From Faecalibacterium prausnitzii (lineage in GTDB: Bacteria; Bacillota; Clostridia; Oscillospirales; Ruminococcaceae), in assembly GCA_004558805.1 (NCBI GenBank), contig SFDE01000017.1, positions 1 to 64,000 of the forward strand: a stretch of DNA of 64,000 nucleotides. Reading direction: 5' to 3'. The first letter of the stretch is position 1; the number at the start of each line of letters is the position of its first letter. Position numbers and translations under genes: made by a program. The notes beneath the pieces were generated by a model. The model was given only the letters and a program-made list of their open reading frames with translations. It was not told where the DNA came from and did not search any database. Positions 7,883-18,848 of the stretch are shown here, piece by piece.

Positions 7883-9082
7883 ATGCATGAAATCATTATG
7901 GGCTATCAGGGCGAGATGTCCCTGAAAGGTCTCAACCGCAACCAGTTCGAGTCGGCAATGATGAAGATCCTGCGTTACCGGCTCAAGACCGTGGGCAGAT
8001 TCAAGGTTTACTGCACCCAGTCCACCTTCTACATGGAGCCGGAGGAAGAGGATGTGGATATGGACCTCGCCTTTGAGCGGGTCAGCAAGGTCTTTGGTCT
8101 TGCCGCCCTCAGCCGTGCGGTGGTCTGCGAAAAGGACTTTGACACCATCTGCCGCACCGCCGAGGAGTATCTGGGAGACAGCCTCCGGGGCATCCGCACC
8201 TTTAAGGTGGAGGCACGGCGCTCGGACAAGACCTATCCCATGACCAGCCCGGAGCTGATGCGGGAGCTGGGTGCCTACCTGCTGGGCAAGCACAACTACC
8301 TGAAGGTGGACGTCCACAACCCCCAGTTCAAGGTCATCGTGGAGATCCGGGATTACGGTGCGTATATTCACGGACCAAAAATACCGGGAGAGGGCGGACT
8401 GCCCGTGGGTACCAGCGGTCGTGCCCTGAATATGCTGTCCGGCGGCATCGACAGCCCGGTGGCAGCATACCGGATGGCAAAGCGGGGTCTGGCACTGGAT
8501 CACATCCATTTTGCTTCCCCTCCGTATACTTCTGAGCGCGCTAAACTTAAAGTTAAGGCTCTGGCACAGCTCACCAGCATCTACACCGGCAGCTCCAACC
8601 TCTTTGTGGTGCCCTACACCAAACCCCAGGAGTACATCCGGGACAATGCCCCCGACGTGCTGTTTACGGTGCTGATGCGCCGCAGCATGATGCGCATTGC
8701 CAACGTCATTGCAAAGCGGCAGGGCTGCGAAGCGCTGATCACCGGCGAGAGTCTGGCACAGGTGGCAAGCCAGACCGTCAAGGCGCTGCAGTGCACCGAC
8801 GCTGCACAGGACCTGCCCATCCTGCGCCCCCTTATCGGCATGGACAAGACCGAGATCGTGGAGACGGCACGGCACATCAATACCTTTGAGACCAGCATCC
8901 TGCCCTACGAGGACTGCTGCACCATCTTTACCCCTCCCCACCCCAAGATCCGTCCGGAGCTGGAGGAGATCCTTGCCGCCGAGGCAGCAATGCCGGAACT
9001 TGCAGCACTGGAGGCACAGGCAGCAGAACAGGCGGAGCGCATCCGCATCCGCATTACCGATCAGGTAGAATTTGAGGGTTGA
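7883..9082 (+). CDS. thiI: tRNA 4-thiouridine synthase ThiI
   Basis: A 399-residue tRNA sulfurtransferase that makes s4U8. It has an N-terminal ferredoxin-like region, a THUMP domain (about residues 60-165) and a PP-loop ATP pyrophosphatase domain with SGGIDSP near 180. The protein ends soon after the AANH domain (DQVEFEG) with no rhodanese extension, as in Firmicutes and archaeal forms that depend on a neighbouring cysteine desulfurase. That partner is encoded 61 bases upstream. Its coding region ends 7 bases before the chosen cinA start. Confidence 0.96.
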   Translation: MHEIIMGYQGEMSLKGLNRNQFESAMMKILRYRLKTVGRFKVYCTQSTFYMEPEEEDVDMDLAFERVSKVFGLAALSRAVVCEKDFDTICRTAEEYLGDSLRGIRTFKVEARRSDKTYPMTSPELMRELGAYLLGKHNYLKVDVHNPQFKVIVEIRDYGAYIHGPKIPGEGGLPVGTSGRALNMLSGGIDSPVAAYRMAKRGLALDHIHFASPPYTSERAKLKVKALAQLTSIYTGSSNLFVVPYTKPQEYIRDNAPDVLFTVLMRRSMMRIANVIAKRQGCEALITGESLAQVASQTVKALQCTDAAQDLPILRPLIGMDKTEIVETARHINTFETSILPYEDCCTIFTPPHPKIRPELEEILAAEAAMPELAALEAQAAEQAERIRIRITDQVEFEG

Positions 9083-9089
9083 TTTGTCC

Positions 9090-10409
9090 ATGAATGCAGA
9101 GATCATCAGTGTGGGGACCGAGCTGCTGCTCGGCAACATTCTCAATACTAACGCCCAGTACCTCAGCCAGGAGCTGGCGGCACTGGGCATCACGGTCCAG
9201 CGCCAGAGCACCATAGGGGACAATCAGGGGCGTCTGGCAGATTTTGTCAACGAGGCAAAGCAGCGGTGCGACCTGCTGGTGTTCACCGGGGGGCTGGGTC
9301 CCACGGCGGACGACCTGACCAAGGAGACGGTGGCGGCATGCTTTGGAGACAGCCTGACTTTTGACGAAGTCGAGTGGGAAAAGATTGTGTCCTACTTTAC
9401 CCGTTCCGGGCGGCAGGTGACCCCCAACAACCGCAAGCAGGCAATGGTGCCGGTGCGGGGGCACAAGATCCTCAACGACCACGGCACCGCCCCCGGGGCG
9501 TGGTTTGAGCAGGAGGGGCACTGCGCAGTGCTGATGCCCGGTGTGCCCTACGAGATGAAGGCGATGTGGACCGAAAAGGTCCGCCCCCTGCTGCTGGCGC
9601 GGCAGAACTGCACCCTCCACAGCCTGACTCTCCGGGTGCTGGGCGGCGAGAGCGATCTGGAATATCGGGTGGGGAAGCTGCTGGAAAATGCCAATCCCAC
9701 CGCCGCCATCTACTGCAAGACCGGCGAGTGCGAGATCCGCATCACCGCCCGTGCCAAAACCGACACGGAAGCGGAAAAAATGTGCCGGGACTACGCCACA
9801 AAGTTCTATGATCTGCTGGGGGATGCAGTGTATGATGAGGATGTGACCGGACTGGAAGAAACGCTGGTGCACACCCTGAAAGCCAAGGGGCTGACCCTTG
9901 CCACCGCAGAAAGCTGCACCGGGGGCATGATCGCCCAGCGCATCACCAACGTGTCCGGTGCAAGCGAGGTATTCGGCTACGGCTATGTGACCTACTGGGA
10001 GCAGGCAAAGACCCGGATGGTGGGAGTGGACCCTGCCGTCATTGCAAAATACAATGTGGTGTCCGCTCCGGTGGCAGCGCAGATGGCGCTGGGGGCTGCG
10101 GCAGCGGCAGGAGCGGACATCGGCATCAGTGTCACCGGTCTGGCAGGACCCGGCGGCGGCAACGCCTGCCGTCCCGTGGGCACAGTGTATCTGGGAGCGG
10201 CACGGGACGGCACCGTGTATGTAAAAAAACTCTTTGTCTCCCGCCCCGGTCGTGCTCTGGTCCGTGCCCGGGCGGCGCAGATGGCGCTGGAACTGGCGCT
10301 GCGTCTGGCGCAGGACAAGGTCCCTGCAGGCACCCTGCCTCTGGCAGAGGCGGCACAGCGGGACCCGGCGGCGCTGGATGCGTTGGACGCCGCCTTCCTC
10401 GCAGAATAA
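9090..10409 (+). CDS. cinA: CinA: nicotinamide-nucleotide amidase / competence-damage protein
   Basis: A 439-residue two-domain protein. The N-terminal MoaB/MogA-like domain (MNAEIISVGTELLLGNILNT, with FTGGLGPTADDLT) is the COG1058 part, linked to ADP-ribose pyrophosphatase activity. The C-terminal domain (about 280-415) has AESCTGG and the loop VTGLAGPGGG of the PncC nicotinamide mononucleotide deamidase. It recycles pyridine nucleotides in the cytosol. ATG 9090 is chosen over TTG 9072 because the family starts MxAEIISVGTEL and GAGGG lies upstream. A decayed paralogue follows at 10444. Confidence 0.93.
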   Translation: MNAEIISVGTELLLGNILNTNAQYLSQELAALGITVQRQSTIGDNQGRLADFVNEAKQRCDLLVFTGGLGPTADDLTKETVAACFGDSLTFDEVEWEKIVSYFTRSGRQVTPNNRKQAMVPVRGHKILNDHGTAPGAWFEQEGHCAVLMPGVPYEMKAMWTEKVRPLLLARQNCTLHSLTLRVLGGESDLEYRVGKLLENANPTAAIYCKTGECEIRITARAKTDTEAEKMCRDYATKFYDLLGDAVYDEDVTGLEETLVHTLKAKGLTLATAESCTGGMIAQRITNVSGASEVFGYGYVTYWEQAKTRMVGVDPAVIAKYNVVSAPVAAQMALGAAAAAGADIGISVTGLAGPGGGNACRPVGTVYLGAARDGTVYVKKLFVSRPGRALVRARAAQMALELALRLAQDKVPAGTLPLAEAAQRDPAALDALDAAFLAE

Positions 10410-10443
10410 GGGCGGTCCCCCGTGGACCGCGGGGGTGAAGCCA

Positions 10444-11376
10444 TTGACAAACAGGGAACCCGCCGCAGCCTGCGTGCTGCGGCTCTTCGGCGCACCGGAA
10501 CTGCAGGTGCGGCAGGCGGTGGAAGAGCTGTCCGGAAAGGGAAAGTACACCGCTCGGTACCGCACCCGGGGCGGGGAGTGCCTCATTGCCTTGCAGGCGG
10601 ACACACCCCGGGGGCTGGAACAGTGCCGCAAAAGCCTCCGCAGCCGCTTTTCCGCAGATCTCTACGGCGAGGGGCAGCAGGGGCTGGCAGCGGCAACGGT
10701 GCAGGCGCTGGAGACCCACCGCCGGCTGCTGGTGTGTGCCGATGGGACCGCCGGAGCGCTGCTGGAAGCACGGCTGGAAAATCTGCCCGGAGCAGAAAAG
10801 ATCTTTGATTTTGGCACCATGAGCTATGCGGACCGGGAGATGAGCAGCCGCATCCTTCACGCCGCCGCAAAGCACGCCGATACACAGGACCTGTGTGCCC
10901 TTGGGCTGGCACGGGTACAGGCGGCACAGCGGCTGGTTGGGGCAGAGTTTGCCGTGGGCTGCGTCCGCAAGCAGGAAAAGACCCTGCTGGTGCTGGGCAC
11001 CCGGAAGGGCTGCTGGACCCGCTGGGCATGGGAGCAGGAACAGCCGGGGTTGTGGCTGCTGGACATGGTCCGTCGTGCCGCCTGCGGTCTGCCGCAGGCA
11101 GAGGGCAGCCGGTGGCAGCACTACCGGGACCCGGTGGCGGTTCCAGGAGCCCCTGCCGCCCCGGCAAAGCACCGCCGCCCTCTGGGCAGGGTGCTGCTGG
11201 TCCTGGTGCTGCTGGCGGCGCTGCTGGGGGCAGCGGGCTGGTACTATACCGGCGGAGACCTTGCCGCCCTGCCGGGGATACTGCAAAGCATCCGGCGGGC
11301 AGACAGTATCCCCCGCTCCGGGGCAAGGCTGCTGCAGACGGTACCGCCAGTCTGCATCCCTTGGAACAAGGCATAA
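10444..11376 (+). CDS. decayed CinA-like protein with C-terminal membrane anchor
   Basis: A 310-residue protein that aligns by eye with the middle and C-terminal parts of the adjacent CinA. RLFGAPELQVRQAVEEL matches RVLGGESDLEYRVGKLL, and ALLEARLENLPGAEKIFDFG matches GMIAQRITNVSGASEVFGYG. The MoaB-like N-terminal domain is absent, the CinA motif AESCTGG reads CADGTAG so the serine is lost, and VTGLAGPGGG is not kept. A hydrophobic helix (LLVLVLLAALLGAAGWYY) is at about 245-265. It is probably catalytically dead, with an unknown role. The start TTG 10444 is favoured by GGGGGTGA six bases upstream; GTG 10435 is possible. Confidence 0.6.
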   Translation: MTNREPAAACVLRLFGAPELQVRQAVEELSGKGKYTARYRTRGGECLIALQADTPRGLEQCRKSLRSRFSADLYGEGQQGLAAATVQALETHRRLLVCADGTAGALLEARLENLPGAEKIFDFGTMSYADREMSSRILHAAAKHADTQDLCALGLARVQAAQRLVGAEFAVGCVRKQEKTLLVLGTRKGCWTRWAWEQEQPGLWLLDMVRRAACGLPQAEGSRWQHYRDPVAVPGAPAAPAKHRRPLGRVLLVLVLLAALLGAAGWYYTGGDLAALPGILQSIRRADSIPRSGARLLQTVPPVCIPWNKA

Positions 11377-11381
11377 ACAAG

Positions 11382-11440
11382 GATCCCCCGTGGTTTTCCG
11401 GCTTTGCTGAAGCGCCGGGAGACCGCCGGGGATCTTTTTT
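11382..11440 (+). terminator. terminator of the cinA run
   Basis: GATCCCC (11382-11388) and GGGGATC (11428-11434) enclose a GC-rich inner hairpin and precede TTTTTT. Confidence 0.7.
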
Positions 11441-11444
11441 GCGC

Positions 11445-11487
11445 CCAAAACACAAAGCCCGGAGGGTCTGATGGACCTTCCGGGCTT
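11445..11487 (-). terminator. terminator of the M20 amidohydrolase gene
   Basis: AAGCCCGGAgGGTC pairs with GGACCttCCGGGCTT. Read leftward it is followed by TGTGTTTTGGG. Confidence 0.7.
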
Positions 11488-11508
11488 GCTTGTTATAAAG
11501 GCTGGGGG

Positions 11509-12726
11509 TTACGGATGGTCTGCCAGCCAGCGCAGTGCCAGATACACATAGGCGGCAGAGCCCTTGTACAGCACGCTGTCGTCAAACCGCACCTTGGGGT
11601 GATGCTGCCCGTAGGTGTAGCCCTCCTTGGCATTGCCTGCGGCAAGGAACATACTTACCGTGGGCACCTGATGGCTCACGAAGGCAAAGTCCTCGCTGCC
11701 GCCACCGGGTTTGCCGCCGGTGAGGGGAGTCATGTCCATGGCACCCTTGCCCAACAGCTCAGTCATATAGGTCAGGGCGTTCTGTGCCAGCGGTGCATCC
11801 ACCACCATGCAGGGGCAGAAGTCGCTGAAGCTTACCTCAGCGGTGCAGCGGTATGCTGCCGCCACCCCCTGAGCGATCTCGGTCATACGCTGACGGATCT
11901 GAGCACTCACTTCTCCCTCTGGGTCCACGGTGCGGATGGTGCCCCACATATCGGCGGTATCCGGGATCACATTGGATGCCTTGCCTGCCTCAAACCGTCC
12001 GGTGGTGAATACCCCGAACTTGGCGGGGTCCAGCTCCCGGCTGTTGATCTCCTGCAGAGCAATGTGGATGTGTGCCGCAGCGGTGATGGGGTCGATGCAG
12101 ACGTTGGGCATGGAGCCGTGCCCGCCCTTGCCCTGCACCGTGATGTGGTACTGCTCGCAGCTTGCCATGGTGATGCCGCCGCCGGGCACCAGCACCATGC
12201 CCGCAGGCAGGGGCATCCCCGCCAGCACATGGAACATGGCGGCAGCGTCCACCTTGGGCTCCTCCAGCAGACCGTGGGCGATCATGTCCGGAGAACCCTG
12301 AAAGATCTCCTCCGCAGGCTGGAATTCCAGCTTTACGGTGCCCTGGATCTGGTCCTCCTGCTCCTTCAGCAGCTTTGCCGCACCCAACATCATGGCGGTG
12401 TGCATGTCGTGCCCGCAGCCGTGCATCTTACCGGGGACCTCGGAGCTGAACTCCTCGCCGGACTCCTCCTGCAGGGGCAGGGCGTCCATGTCGCCTCGCA
12501 GCAGGATACATTTGCCGGGATGTTTGCCTCCGGCAAGGGCGATGACCCCGCATTTGCCGCAGTCCTGAGGCTGGTAGCCCATTTCGGTCAGAGCCTTCTT
12601 TACCAGCTCCTTGGTCCGGGGCAGGTCAAAGCCCACCTCCGGGTGACGGTGCAAAGTGCGCCGCCACTGCTGCAGCTGGGGTTCCAGCTCCTTTGCGGTT
12701 TCCAACAGCTTTTCCGGTGTGATCAT
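11509..12726 (-). CDS. M20 family metallo-amidohydrolase (N-acyl amino acid hydrolase type)
   Basis: A 405-residue cytosolic enzyme of the M20D group (hippurate hydrolase / N-acetyl-amino-acid amidohydrolase). Metal-site motifs are RGDMDALP near 81, MHGCGHDMH near 104 (cysteine and histidine ligands), QPAEE near 138 with the catalytic glutamate, and GGGSEDFAF near 355. The dimerisation insert GKGGHGSMP is near 195. It would release amino acids from N-acyl forms; the substrate cannot be told. The ATG at 12726 follows AGGGAGTTGATTTTGT. It lies downstream of secA on the same strand with a gap of 118 bases. Confidence 0.9.
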   Translation of the reverse strand: MITPEKLLETAKELEPQLQQWRRTLHRHPEVGFDLPRTKELVKKALTEMGYQPQDCGKCGVIALAGGKHPGKCILLRGDMDALPLQEESGEEFSSEVPGKMHGCGHDMHTAMMLGAAKLLKEQEDQIQGTVKLEFQPAEEIFQGSPDMIAHGLLEEPKVDAAAMFHVLAGMPLPAGMVLVPGGGITMASCEQYHITVQGKGGHGSMPNVCIDPITAAAHIHIALQEINSRELDPAKFGVFTTGRFEAGKASNVIPDTADMWGTIRTVDPEGEVSAQIRQRMTEIAQGVAAAYRCTAEVSFSDFCPCMVVDAPLAQNALTYMTELLGKGAMDMTPLTGGKPGGGSEDFAFVSHQVPTVSMFLAAGNAKEGYTYGQHHPKVRFDDSVLYKGSAAYVYLALRWLADHP

Positions 12727-12844
12727 ACAAAATCAACTCCCTTTGTGTTATTTCCAAAAACCTCCCCGCTCGCCCTGCATCTGCCGCCGCTCCCCGAGGG
12801 GGCGGCAGACAGTGCAAGCCGTGACGGAGAGGCTCCGTTCTGTA

Positions 12845-15685
<2,841 letters not shown>

Positions 15686-15752
15686 TGATCACACCTCATA
15701 CATAAAAAGTCGGGGCACACGGCACCCGTAAAGGACATATAAACACAAGTAT

Positions 15753-15781
15753 ATGATACACCAAAGCGCCGGGTGCGTCAA
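15753..15781 (-). promoter_or_regulatory. secA promoter
   Basis: Read leftward: TTGACG (15776-15781), a 17-bp spacer and TATCAT (15753-15758), followed by a leader of about 60 bases. Confidence 0.6.
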
Positions 15782-15865
15782 ACCTGCAGCACCATTTTAG
15801 CCGCTTTTTGCATGAACTTTCTGTAAAAAGATGCTATAAGCGGTTCATAAACCCGGGCAAAAGAC

Positions 15866-15903
15866 AAAAAGGCACCGCCGCTCCGAAAAAGAGCAGCGGT
15901 GCC
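15866..15903 (-). terminator. terminator of the queT-HAD operon
   Basis: GGCACCGCcGCTC (15871-15883) pairs with GAGCaGCGGTGCC (15891-15903). Read leftward it is followed by TTTTTGTCTTTT. Confidence 0.88.
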
Positions 15904-15911
15904 CAAAGCGT

Positions 15912-16562
15912 TTATAATGTTTCCAGCAGTTCCGGCAGCTGTGCCAGATCCTCCACCACGTGGGGGCAAACGGCTTCCAGCTGGGAGCGGCTCTGATGCC
16001 CGCCGGTGTACAGCACACACCGGGTCCCCAGTGCCTGCGCCACCTCTGCATCGTGCTGGGTATCCCCGATCATCACACAGGATGCCGGGTCCAGTCCGCT
16101 GTGCTGCAGATAGGTCTGCCCCAGCTGCACCTTGCTTTTGCCGTAGATGTCTGCAAGACCGAGCAACTCGGTAAAAAAGTCCTGCAGACCCCGGGCGGAT
16201 ACCTGCTCGATCAGGTAATCCCGGCGGGAGGCGGAAAGCACGCTTTGCTGCCAGCCCCGGCGGCGCAGGGCGGCAAGGGTGTCGGCAGCGTGACGGCTGA
16301 CGGGACAGCGGTCCACACCGGCGTTATAGTGGTCCATAAAACGCTGCGCCAGCATGGGATAAGGATGCCGGGAAAAATCAAACCCGGCGCGGATGTAGTA
16401 TTCTTCAATGGGAAAGCCAAAGATCTGCCGGTAGGCGGCAAGGTCGTACCGCTGAGGGTAACCGTGGACCTCCAGCATCCAGTTCAGGCAGCTGCGGGTG
16501 AACTCCACATCGTCCATCAGTGTGCCGTTCCAATCCCAGAAGATCGTACCCTTTGCCTGCAT
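15912..16562 (-). CDS. HAD family hydrolase (phosphoglycolate phosphatase-like)
   Basis: A 216-residue class I HAD phosphatase. Motif I is FWDWNGTLMDD (Asp near 9 and 11), with a helical cap domain at about 20-90. Motif II is SVLSASRRD near 109, a lysine is in YGKSKVQLG near 141, and motif IV is MIGDTQHDAEVA near 167. It resembles Gph/YqaB-type enzymes acting on small phosphate esters; the substrate is unknown. The start at 16562 (MQAKGTIFWDW) follows GGGAGGTTTCC. It lies 22 bases after queT on the same strand and shares its terminator, so it is probably cotranscribed under the preQ1 riboswitch. Confidence 0.85.
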   Translation of the reverse strand: MQAKGTIFWDWNGTLMDDVEFTRSCLNWMLEVHGYPQRYDLAAYRQIFGFPIEEYYIRAGFDFSRHPYPMLAQRFMDHYNAGVDRCPVSRHAADTLAALRRRGWQQSVLSASRRDYLIEQVSARGLQDFFTELLGLADIYGKSKVQLGQTYLQHSGLDPASCVMIGDTQHDAEVAQALGTRCVLYTGGHQSRSQLEAVCPHVVEDLAQLPELLETL

Positions 16563-16584
16563 GGAAACCTCCCTATAAGACTGT

Positions 16585-17112
16585 TCAGTCTGCTGCAAAG
16601 ATGCTGCGCAGCGCAGTGTTGGACTCGATGATCTTCACCAGTACCACACCCAGAACGGTGCAGCTGATCACCTCACCGATGCCCACCGAGATGCCGTTGG
16701 TAACACAGGCAAGCCACAGGGGAGCAGAGGAGGTGGGGTCCGGGAAGAGCACGGCGATCTCAATGCCGATGATGACGGCGTTGAACAGCACCGGGGGCAA
16801 ACTGGCTGCAAGGGCAAGACCCTTGAACCGGACGTTGCGCAGCTTGTAGGTCACAAGGCACGCCAACAGGGTGGCAAGGGTGCCAAAGATCACATCCACG
16901 ATGGTGGAGCCCAGCAGGTTTGCCAAAAAGCAGCCCAGCACCACGCCCAGGATGTACTCGGTGCCAAACACCGGCAGCAGGCACAGCGCCTCCGCTACAC
17001 GGACCTGCACCGCCCCGTAGGAAAAGGGCTGCAGTGCCATGCACAGCACCACATAGATGGCAGCCACAGCGCCGCAGCGCACCAGTTTGCGGACAGACGA
17101 ATTTTGATTCAT
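16585..17112 (-). CDS. queT: QueT family queuosine-precursor transporter
   Basis: A 175-residue integral membrane protein with about five hydrophobic helices, the likely S-component of an ECF-type importer for preQ0/preQ1, precursors of queuosine in tRNA. The family signature VQVRVAEALCLLPVFG is at about 35-50. The start at 17112 (MNQNSS) has GGAG 8 bases upstream. The leader holds a preQ1-III riboswitch, which supports the substrate assignment. No queuosine synthesis genes are nearby, consistent with salvage. Confidence 0.92.
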   Translation of the reverse strand: MNQNSSVRKLVRCGAVAAIYVVLCMALQPFSYGAVQVRVAEALCLLPVFGTEYILGVVLGCFLANLLGSTIVDVIFGTLATLLACLVTYKLRNVRFKGLALAASLPPVLFNAVIIGIEIAVLFPDPTSSAPLWLACVTNGISVGIGEVISCTVLGVVLVKIIESNTALRSIFAAD

Positions 17113-17121
17113 GATATAACA

Positions 17122-17225
17122 CTCCAGCGGTTTGATTTTGACCGCACGGGGACCGCCAGCCCCCGTGGGTTTGACCCGGCATGGCTCGAGACACGCCGGG
17201 GAGCCTAAAATCCTAAGTTGCTCTT
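17122..17225 (-). promoter_or_regulatory. class III preQ1 riboswitch upstream of queT
   Basis: Read leftward, the leader starts GAGCAACTTAGGATTTTAGG, then has a stem CCCGGCGTG...CATGCCGGG, the stretch TCAAACCCACGGGGGCTGGC, the stem GGTCCCCGTG, and ends CAAAATCAAACCGCTGGAG. This is nearly the preQ1-III aptamer known from Faecalibacterium, recalled from memory. The last GGAG is the queT ribosome site, so ligand binding should reduce translation. Confidence 0.9.
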
Positions 17226-17259
17226 TAAGGATCCTGCGCAAAAAAGCACAGCACAGAAA

Positions 17260-17288
17260 AGTGTATCATAATTTTGGGCGGATTGCAA
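17260..17288 (-). promoter_or_regulatory. queT promoter
   Basis: Read leftward: TTGCAA (17283-17288), a 17-bp spacer and TACACT (17260-17265), about 35 bases before the aptamer. Confidence 0.65.
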
Positions 17289-17343
17289 TAAATTATCGCA
17301 GAATCGGGAACAGATGCAGGTTTTGGTTTGGACCCTTCCGGTG

Positions 17344-17390
17344 AAAAAGAGGTCCCGAAAAGCTCGCAGGCTTTTCGGGACCTCAAAATA
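17344..17390 (-). terminator. terminator of the pdxY-trmL-degV operon
   Basis: GAGGTCCCGAAAAGC (17349-17363) pairs with GCTTTTCGGGACCTC (17370-17384). Read leftward it is followed by TTTTTCACC. Confidence 0.92.
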
Positions 17391-17448
17391 AAAATATAAT
17401 TACCGCAGAAATAGCCAGAGCGAAAGCGGAGGCTATTAAGATCCTGTG

Positions 17449-18321
17449 TTATCCTCTGGGATGTCCGGTGTACACCAGTGCCACCGTGTCGGGACCGGTG
17501 TTGGCAGACACCACGCCGCCCAGCTCAAACACCTGCAGGGGAGGCTTGCCAAATGCCTTGCGGCATGCCTTTTCCAGATCCTCTGCCTGCGGGATGTTGG
17601 TATGACCGATCATGTAGTCAAAGTTCTCCACATCACCGGCACGCTTGGTGCAAAGCTCCACCATGGCGGGGACCACCTTGTCGTCTCCCCGGACCTTTGC
17701 CTCCACCTTGGTCTTGCCGTCGATGAGGGTGATGATGGGACGCACCCCCATCAGCTCGCCCACCACGGCAGCAGCAGCGGAGATGCGTCCGCTCTTTTTC
17801 ATCTGCTTGAGGCTGTAGGGTCCCAGAATGACCTCCATGCAGTTCATCTGCTGGTCAAATTCCCGGATCACATGGCTGATCTCTGCACCGTTCTGCAGCT
17901 TCCGTGCCATCTCGCACAGGTACCAGCCAAACACCATGGAATAGGTGTGGGGGTCCAGCAGATGGATCTTCAGGTGGTGCTCCGGGCGCTCCTCCCGCAG
18001 CATGCCCTGTGCCATCAGGGCATTGTTGTAGGTGGAGGAGGCGCTGCGGTTGATGGTCACATGGATCACATCGGTGTAGCCCTCGTCCACATACTGGCAG
18101 TATTTTTCGCAGAACTGGAGGGGGGTGATCGCCGCAGTGGAGGGCACACCCTTTGCCGCGCGCATCTTGTCGTAGAACTCGGTGTTGGTGCAGCTTACAC
18201 GTTCGATATAGTCCACATCATCCAGCAGGATGTGGAAGCTCATGATGTCGATGCCGTACTTTTCGGCAAGCTCCTGCGGGATATCGCAGGAGGAATCGGT
18301 CAGGATCGCAATCTTGCTCAT
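17449..18321 (-). CDS. DegV family fatty-acid-binding protein
   Basis: A 290-residue EDD-fold protein. The N-terminal ILTDSSCDIP is the DegV signature, followed by the lipid-contacting segment TSAAITPLQF-like (STAAITPLQF) and the C-terminal HTNIPQAEDL. Members such as FakB bind a fatty acid and present it to the kinase FakA; whether this copy does so is not shown, since no fakA is in the window. The start at 18321 follows GAGGGACATT. The gap from trmL is 8 bases, so it is the last gene of a three-gene operon. Confidence 0.9.
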   Translation of the reverse strand: MSKIAILTDSSCDIPQELAEKYGIDIMSFHILLDDVDYIERVSCTNTEFYDKMRAAKGVPSTAAITPLQFCEKYCQYVDEGYTDVIHVTINRSASSTYNNALMAQGMLREERPEHHLKIHLLDPHTYSMVFGWYLCEMARKLQNGAEISHVIREFDQQMNCMEVILGPYSLKQMKKSGRISAAAAVVGELMGVRPIITLIDGKTKVEAKVRGDDKVVPAMVELCTKRAGDVENFDYMIGHTNIPQAEDLEKACRKAFGKPPLQVFELGGVVSANTGPDTVALVYTGHPRG

Positions 18322-18329
18322 AATGTCCC

Positions 18330-18836
18330 TCATTTCCATTCGTAGTCTCGTAAATGTCCGTGGTCCAGCAGCTCCGGAAAATCCCACTGCCGCAGAACTT
18401 CGTATACTCCCACCGCCACACTGTTGGACAGGTTCAGGCTGCGGCAGGTGTCCCGCATGGGCATCCGGATGCAGTGGTCCTGATTGGCGGCAAGCAGCGC
18501 CTCCGGCAGACCGGCATCCTCCCGTCCGAATACCAGATAGGCACCATCGGGGTAGGCAACGTCGGTGTACCGCTGGGGAGCTTTGGTGGTAAAGTAGTAG
18601 TAGGGTCCGGCATTCCGGGCAAAAAAGTCCTCCAGACCGTCATAATAGGTGATGTCCAGATAATGCCAGTAGTCCAGTCCCGCATGCTTTAACTTTTTGT
18701 CATCGATGGCAAAGCCCATGGGTCCCACCAGATGGAGCCGGCAGGCGGTGCAGGCACAGGTCCGTGCCACATTGCCGGTGTTCTGGGGGATACGGGGTTC
18801 TACCAGCACGATGTTCAGGGTGGGCTTCTCGTTCAT
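18330..18836 (-). CDS. trmL: tRNA (cytidine/uridine(34)-2'-O)-methyltransferase
   Basis: A 168-residue SPOUT-family methyltransferase that methylates the wobble ribose of tRNA-Leu, using S-adenosylmethionine. Motif 1 is EPRIPQNTGNVARTCA near 13-28, motif 2 is LVFGREDAGLP near 100-110 and motif 3 is RSLNLSNSVAVGVYE near 131-145. Together they form the trefoil knot. The length is typical for TrmL rather than the larger TrmH. It lies between pdxY (12 bases before) and degV (8 bases after) on the same strand. Confidence 0.94.
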   Translation of the reverse strand: MNEKPTLNIVLVEPRIPQNTGNVARTCACTACRLHLVGPMGFAIDDKKLKHAGLDYWHYLDITYYDGLEDFFARNAGPYYYFTTKAPQRYTDVAYPDGAYLVFGREDAGLPEALLAANQDHCIRMPMRDTCRSLNLSNSVAVGVYEVLRQWDFPELLDHGHLRDYEWK

Positions 18837-18848
18837 TGCGCCACCCCC

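Noticed and set aside
15778..16051. Short open frames around the HAD terminator
   Set aside because: They overlap the HAD gene antisense or the terminator hairpin and lack ribosome sites.
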